NCBI RefSeq assembly: GCF_002149035.1
Contig: NZ_NGFP01000046.1
Span: 1-43,054, forward strand
Length of the DNA stretch: 43,054 bases
Reading direction: 5' to 3'
Origin: Streptosporangium minutum
GTDB lineage: Bacteria > Actinomycetota > Actinomycetes > Streptosporangiales > Streptosporangiaceae
The notes beneath the pieces are model-generated. The model made no database searches and had not been told where the DNA came from. It saw only the letters and a list, made by a program, of their open reading frames with translations. The first letter of the stretch is position 1. Each line of letters starts with the position of its first letter. A program made the position numbers and the translations under genes. This document shows, in pieces, positions 38,420 to 43,054 of the stretch.

Positions 38420-38835
38420 ATGGGAACCCGACTCCGACCTCCGCCGGGGCCGAACCGTTGTCCACACGCTGCACGCGCATTCGGTCTTCACCTCCAGGTA
38501 TCGGTGCGGGGCCTTCACCGGCGAACCGCTGCGCCACTGCAAAGACATCACGATCGAGGTGTGCGGCAGCCTCGGCGCCCAGCTTGTCGAGTTCAACGGC
38601 GAGGAGGATCACGTGCACCTGCTCGTGCACTACCCACCCAAGGTCGCCCTCTCGACGCTGGTGAACAGCTCAAGGGCGTGTCTGCCCGGCTACTGCGCAA
38701 GGAGTACCCGCTCACGTCCGCACGTACCTGTGGGGCGGCCATTTTTGGTCACCGTCGTACTTCGCCGCCTCCTGCGGCGGCGCACCCCTACCGATCATCA
38801 AGGAGTACATCGAAAACCAGAAGCGTCCGGGCTGA
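38420..38835 (+). pseudogene. tnpA: tnpA, Y1 (HUH) transposase, frameshifted
   Basis: Clear similarity to IS200-type TnpA is split over three frames. Frame one carries TVVHTLHAHSVFTSRYR through DHVHLLVHYPPKVALSTLV, including the HVH metal motif at 38610-38618. A one-base loss near 38665 moves to LKGVSARLLRKEYP. Another shift near 38720 moves to a frame with FAASCGGAP and the catalytic Tyr in IKEYIENQ (Tyr codon at 38806), ending at TGA 38835. The first part also lacks an in-frame start codon (TGA just upstream of the homology). At least two frameshifts make it non-functional. Confidence 0.88.
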
Positions 38836-38971
38836 GCCGCTCGACGGCCTACCGGTCACCACACCGCTCAAGCCTTGGCGGCCCTCCCGCGCTGTCGTTT
38901 CCTCCCGGGCGTGAACGCCCGGGATTCCACACCAGATCACGCTGAAAACCTCTCACCGTCACCCGGGTCCG

Positions 38972-39844
38972 TCATTCCTTCGGCAGGACCGGCTCCACCG
39001 TCCGGACGCCGGGCAACGGCTCGATGGCGGGGGTGATCGCACGGGCGAGGGCCGGATCGGAGAACTTGACATAGAAAGAACCCGGCAAGGGCCCATCCGG
39101 CTTGTAGTCCGGATAGGAGAGCTTCACGAGTTTCAGGGCGTGGCCGGGGTCCTGGAAGTAAATCGTCTCCACTCCGGGCAGGTCCCGCAGCCGGGCGACG
39201 ACAGCCGCCTTCTCCTCCTCGGTGACCGTCCCCGTCGCACCCGCGCGCTTGCTCCGCCGGCACTCGGGTGCGTTCTGGGAGATGAAATCCTGCCCGCACA
39301 GGGAGATCCGGGCCTCGGCCTTGCCCGCCCAGAAGTTCACCCCCGACCGCGACACGGTGGAGACCCTCGGCGCCGACTTCATCCTCTCGACGATGACGGG
39401 GAAGTCCTCAGCGCGCCGGAGCACGCCATGCAGGACGTCGCCGAAGCGGGACGACGCAAGCTGCGCCCGTTCGGTGTCCCCGATCCCTCTGTGGCTTCTG
39501 CGCCACTGGTCAGCCAGCTCCTGGCCGCTCCACACCTCGACCGAGGTCACCTGGGGCATCGCCCGGAGCATGGCCTCGGTCTCCTGCCGTTGCTCGACGG
39601 TCGCCGCACCCATGCCATCGCACCCGCACATGACCACTTTGAACTCGAATGACGGTGAGAGCGCGATATCCGGCGGAGGCTGGGGCAGCCAGGATCGCTC
39701 GTACAGGTACCAGCCGCCGGCGCCGGCCAGGCCGGCCACTGCCAGCGACACGATCAGCAGCCTGACATGCGCCGCCACCCAGGAGCGCAACCACGGCTCC
39801 CGGTCCGGGTCACCATCCCCGAAGGCCAGTTCCTCATACGTCAT
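38972..39844 (-). CDS. Single-pass protein with FtsX-type extracellular domains
   Basis: 290 residues. One transmembrane helix (about residues 28-47: LLIVSLAVAGLAGAGGWYLY) follows a cytoplasmic N-terminus. Two copies of the FtsX extracellular domain pattern follow. Copy one starts FKVVMCGCDG, with ETEAMLRAMPQVTSVEVWS. Copy two starts ARISLCGQDF, with VVARLRDLPGVETIYFQD, PGSFYVKFSD and PLPGVRTVEPV. In FtsEX this domain binds periplasmic partners that activate cell-wall hydrolases, but here the four-helix permease part and any FtsE are missing. Inference: a decoy or stand-alone partner-binding protein at the envelope. Confidence 0.82.
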   Translation of the reverse strand: MTYEELAFGDGDPDREPWLRSWVAAHVRLLIVSLAVAGLAGAGGWYLYERSWLPQPPPDIALSPSFEFKVVMCGCDGMGAATVEQRQETEAMLRAMPQVTSVEVWSGQELADQWRRSHRGIGDTERAQLASSRFGDVLHGVLRRAEDFPVIVERMKSAPRVSTVSRSGVNFWAGKAEARISLCGQDFISQNAPECRRSKRAGATGTVTEEEKAAVVARLRDLPGVETIYFQDPGHALKLVKLSYPDYKPDGPLPGSFYVKFSDPALARAITPAIEPLPGVRTVEPVLPKE

Positions 39845-39984
39845 TCACCCGACTATGTCGATCTTTCCGAACTTCGGTCAAGACGCGACGAAGGAATACC
39901 ACGGTCAAGCTCGCGCCTCTTTAAATAACCCATAAAAACAATTCGGCAACTGTCCGGCAGCGCAACAACTGGACCGTCCGCTTC

Positions 39985-40470
39985 TCAGCCGACATCGGAT
40001 GGATACCGGGATGTCGCGAGGTCTTCGGCGAGGTCCTTCATGGTGTCGATCTCGCCCACCCGCCAGCGGTCGTCGCCGGTCTCGCGCCACAGGCAGGCGG
40101 TCACGACCGGCATGCCGTCCCCATCGCAGAACGCGGGCCCCTCCACACAGTGACGGAAGAGCTCGGGGACCGAGTCGAGCACCCCCTGCCACGGCCCGTC
40201 GTTCCCGTACGGGCTCATCACCGCCTCGTGATCGAAACCGCGGATGTACGCGCCCGCCGTCGAAAAGACGATGGAGTATTCGTCTCCCGACCCGTTCCGC
40301 ATCGAGGCCATCTCCTCCCCGGGGCCCCAGCCCGCGTCGAAGGAGTGGTGGCGGCTGGACCATTCCGGGCTCAGGATCGCTTCCAGCACCGCCATGGACC
40401 GGCACAAGCCGCGGAGCACCGGGATGCCGGGCAACAGCCGGGCCACATCATGAGCCGTCATGAGCTCCAT
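39985..40470 (-). CDS. Conserved hypothetical protein (possible immunity-like protein)
   Basis: 161 residues, soluble and acidic, with no signal. The middle (YSIVFSTAGAYIRGFDHEAV, MSPYGNDGPWQGVLDSVPEL) and late ACLWRETGDDRWRVGEID resemble an actinobacterial family of unknown function that I associate with SMI1/SUKH-like folds; this is uncertain. The start overlaps the stop of the upstream membrane-protein gene by 13 bp, so the two form an operon. Confidence 0.75.
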   Translation of the reverse strand: MELMTAHDVARLLPGIPVLRGLCRSMAVLEAILSPEWSSRHHSFDAGWGPGEEMASMRNGSGDEYSIVFSTAGAYIRGFDHEAVMSPYGNDGPWQGVLDSVPELFRHCVEGPAFCDGDGMPVVTACLWRETGDDRWRVGEIDTMKDLAEDLATSRYPSDVG

Positions 40471-41042
40471 TCAATCGGACCCGGCGTCCTCCTCACCGAG
40501 GCATAGCGGTCCGTCTCATCACGCCGAAGCAACGACAGGAATACGACCAGCACTGCGCCGGCCAGATAGTGCATGATCGGCCCGGTCTTGACGATGTCCC
40601 ATCCGCCGAAATGAAGCGTTTCCCGGCATTCATCGGTGACGATCTCGATTGCGAAGGGGATCGTGAACACCACGGCGATCACCACGAACAGTACCGCCGT
40701 CACCCAGCCGGCGATCGTGCTCCATCTCCCGCGAAGGGCGAGAACCGCACTCAAGCCAAGCGCCATCACGACGGTGGGCCAGCCGTTCAACTCCGCGGAA
40801 ATGGTCCGCCAGTTGGTCTCTATCAGCCAGCCGATGTCCTGGAAGACGTACGGCTCGGCGCTGAGGGGGCAGGTGAATCCTTCCGTTGTGTAAGTCAGCC
40901 CTTCTGGGAAGTACCACCAGACGGTACGCGATGCGGGTGCCGCCAGAGCCGCCAGGGTCAACAGGGGTGTCCCCCAGCGCGGGGGGATCTGCGGTAATGG
41001 AAGCAAGAGTGCCGCCGCTTCATCATGGAAGGAGGCGCCCAT
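40458..41042 (-). CDS. Small polytopic membrane protein
   Basis: 194 residues from ATG 41042; the 13-residue extension upstream is Arg/Cys-rich and not preferred. There are about four hydrophobic segments (TPLLTLAALAAPA, PTVVMALGLSAVLALRG, WVTAVLFVVIAVVFTIPFAI, IMHYLAGAVLVVFLSLL). An outside loop between the first two carries GFTCPLSAEPY and another TDECRETLHF, possibly a disulphide pair. No family recognised; coupled to the downstream hypothetical gene. Confidence 0.75.
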   Translation of the reverse strand: MGASFHDEAAALLLPLPQIPPRWGTPLLTLAALAAPASRTVWWYFPEGLTYTTEGFTCPLSAEPYVFQDIGWLIETNWRTISAELNGWPTVVMALGLSAVLALRGRWSTIAGWVTAVLFVVIAVVFTIPFAIEIVTDECRETLHFGGWDIVKTGPIMHYLAGAVLVVFLSLLRRDETDRYASVRRTPGPIEWSS

Positions 41043-41170
41043 CCTAGATCGTCTACGGCAACGGAGACAGATGCCACCCACCCCGCGACGGGCCGTCTCG
41101 AGCCGCTTGGAACGGCTTCGGACCGCAACTGGAAGTGCAACGGGCCATCGAAAGAAGATGAGCCGAACCC

Positions 41171-41176
41171 TATGAT
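41171..41176 (+). promoter_or_regulatory. -10 box of a leaderless transcript
   Basis: TATGAT lies 6 bp before the GTG start at 41183, the usual distance from -10 to transcription start. The mRNA of the small membrane protein would therefore be leaderless. No good -35 is seen. Confidence 0.5.
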
Positions 41177-41182
41177 CATCCA

Positions 41183-41449
41183 GTGCTTGGAACCGTGCTC
41201 ACCGCCCTGTCCATTGCCCTCTTCATCGGACTTTTCATCTGTTTACTTGTCTTCTTCGTGGTTTCACTGATCAAGATGTTGAGGCAACGCCGTGTGCTGA
41301 AGTACACGGATCCAATGAGAGCCATGGACATCGTCGGCCGCGTACGACAGCTCAAAGTCCGGGGCCAGGAGGAGGCGGCCGTACTTCTCGTCCAGAACGA
41401 ACTCGCGATGCCCGCCGATGAAGCCCGGTCCTGGGTGAAGTCGATCTGA
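41183..41449 (+). CDS. Small single-pass membrane protein
   Basis: 88 residues from GTG 41183. One long hydrophobic helix (residues 5-30, VLTALSIALFIGLFICLLVF) is followed by a basic KMLRQRRVLKY and an amphipathic helical domain (DPMRAMDIVGRVRQLKVRGQ, AAVLLVQNEL). The domain ends with ADEARSWVKSI, which resembles the ribosomal L7/L12 C-terminal-like or helical-hairpin tails found in short actinobacterial membrane proteins. Function unknown. Probably translated from a leaderless mRNA. Confidence 0.7.
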   Translation: MLGTVLTALSIALFIGLFICLLVFFVVSLIKMLRQRRVLKYTDPMRAMDIVGRVRQLKVRGQEEAAVLLVQNELAMPADEARSWVKSI

Positions 41450-41737
41450 ATCGGGGGCATAGCCGCCACGTGATCGACCCTTGCGTGATGTCCTGCTCAC
41501 TCGGTCACGACATCAGCTCGTGAAGTGCATGGATCACGGCTCGTGGGAGCGTGGACGTGGGCGTCGGGCCGGTCGTGAGTGACCGTGGTCGATCACTCGT
41601 CTCCTTGGCTGATGACACGACGATCAGAGCTGGGTTTCAGGTCAGGCGTGGTCGGTCACGTAGTTGAAGTACACCGTGGCATTCGGCACGGCCGACCGCG
41701 AACGATCAGTGGCAACCGTGGACAGCCCGACATGACG
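41450..41737. other. Non-coding gap with long-range inverted repeats
   Basis: No gene is supported. GTGATCGACC (41470-41479) is exactly complementary to GGTCGATCAC (41587-41596). TGATGTC (41486-41492) pairs with GACATCA (41509-41515) inside it. Together these could fold a transcript of about 130 nt. The rest is featureless. Confidence 0.4.
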
Positions 41738-41778
41738 AAAGCGCCCCCGACCGCGAACATGCAGGTCGAGGGCGCTTT
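41738..41778 (-). terminator. Terminator downstream of the tRNA
   Basis: 15-nt arms (41738-41752 and 41764-41778), one mismatch, 11-nt loop. On the minus strand the stem follows the tRNA 3' end by 18 bp and is followed by CG-rich sequence after a short T run; on the plus strand TTTT follows. It is a classic intrinsic terminator and can act both ways. Confidence 0.82.
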
Positions 41779-41796
41779 TCGTGTGATCACGAGAGG

Positions 41797-41870
41797 TAGG
41801 GCGGGCGGGACTCGAACCCGCGACCCAGGGATTATGAGTCCCCTGCTCTAACCGGCTGAGCTACCGCCCC
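41797..41870 (-). tRNA. tRNA with CAU anticodon (elongator Met, or Ile2)
   Basis: 74 nt with full cloverleaf. The acceptor is GGGGCGG/CCGCCCT (one G-T pair), U8/A9, D-arm GCTC...GAGC. The anticodon stem GGGGA has loop CTCATAA (anticodon CAT), and the T-arm is GCGGG-TTCGAGT-CCCGC. CCA is not encoded. CAU is shared by elongator Met and lysidine-modified Ile2 tRNAs; the choice cannot be made by eye. The acceptor lacks the mismatch at position 1-72 expected of an initiator, and the anticodon stem lacks the three G-C pairs of an initiator. Confidence 0.93.
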
Positions 41871-41960
41871 TCGTGCGCACGCCGTACTGCCGCATTCAAC
41901 CAAAGGTCGGCCCTGTTCGCACATCCACCGGGCGGTACGCGTTCAAGATGTGACCTTCGA

Positions 41961-41982
41961 CGGCGGAACCGGCGTTCCGCCG
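41961..41982. promoter_or_regulatory. Inverted repeat upstream of galK
   Basis: CGGCGGAAC (41961-41969) and GTTCCGCCG (41974-41982) with a 4-nt spacer form a perfect repeat ending 43 bp before the galK start, in the expected promoter region. Operator or RNA hairpin. Confidence 0.5.
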
Positions 41983-42025
41983 ACTCGCTAACCTACGAGG
42001 GGACGTTGTTGAGGAGTGTTGGATC

Positions 42026-43054
<1,029 letters not shown>

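Larger units (their letters stand above)
37178..38923. mobile_element. IS200/IS605-type insertion sequence with divergent tnpA (broken) and tnpB
   Basis: The element is bounded by subterminal hairpins rather than inverted repeats. One is CTCAGCC-CTGAA-GGACTGAG (37178-37197) beyond the tnpB 3' end. The other is a perfect 9-bp stem CCCGGGCGT/ACGCCCGGG (38904-38923) beyond the tnpA end. Such imperfect or perfect hairpins are the recognition sites of Y1 HUH transposases. tnpB (minus) and tnpA (plus) are divergent, with starts about 25 bp apart. Exact boundaries cannot be fixed without an empty site. With tnpA dead, the copy cannot move by itself. Confidence 0.8.

Overview
The window is 43 kb of high-GC DNA with strong GC bias at codon third positions. 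GTG and TTG starts are frequent, ATGA/GTGA gene overlaps are common, and it carries actinobacterial marker families (DUF397, DUF4184, DUF6493). It looks like an actinomycete chromosome. The gene families would suit Streptosporangiales or a similar filamentous group, but no rRNA or other taxonomic marker is present.

Left end (1-6.4 kb): the tail of a nonribosomal peptide cluster. A terminal C-A-PCP-TE module, with a near-perfect serine specificity code and a cysteine in place of the thioesterase serine, is fused in one reading frame to an MFS exporter. A translationally coupled TauD/SyrP-type Fe(II)/2-oxoglutarate oxygenase follows, then a strong terminator.

6.5-16.5 kb: a complete, apparently undescribed carbohydrate catabolic locus. 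A divergent GntR/UTRA repressor gene faces a promoter with two operator-like inverted repeats. The operon encodes a lipoprotein binding protein, a duplicated ABC ATPase, two permeases and an LsrF-type class I aldolase. After an intra-operon stem-loop come a GlpD-type FAD dehydrogenase and an FGGY kinase. The inferred route is import, phosphorylation, oxidation of a polyol phosphate to a ketose phosphate, then aldol cleavage.

16.5-24 kb: a PPOX-fold flavoprotein, a class C beta-lactamase-like serine hydrolase, two divergent large proteins of unknown function, and an unusual SDR protein with a zinc-ribbon-like N-terminus, a repeat-bearing insertion and no catalytic Tyr.

24-30 kb: an accessory-looking stretch with a tRNA-like sequence, a MazG-like pyrophosphohydrolase, an HNH endonuclease, a DUF397 pair, a NADAR-family enzyme coupled to an unknown protein, and a DUF4184 membrane protein.

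29.6-37 kb: a 958-residue DUF6493 protein with an inverted repeat over its ribosome-binding site, three membrane or envelope proteins around a 28-bp divergent promoter, and an SDR/TetR divergent pair.

37.1-38.9 kb: an IS200/IS605-type element with an intact TnpB and a multiply frameshifted TnpA, bounded by hairpins.

39-43 kb: a single-pass protein carrying only FtsX extracellular-type domains, small membrane and hypothetical genes, a CAU-anticodon tRNA with its terminator, and the 5' part of galactokinase, which runs off the window.
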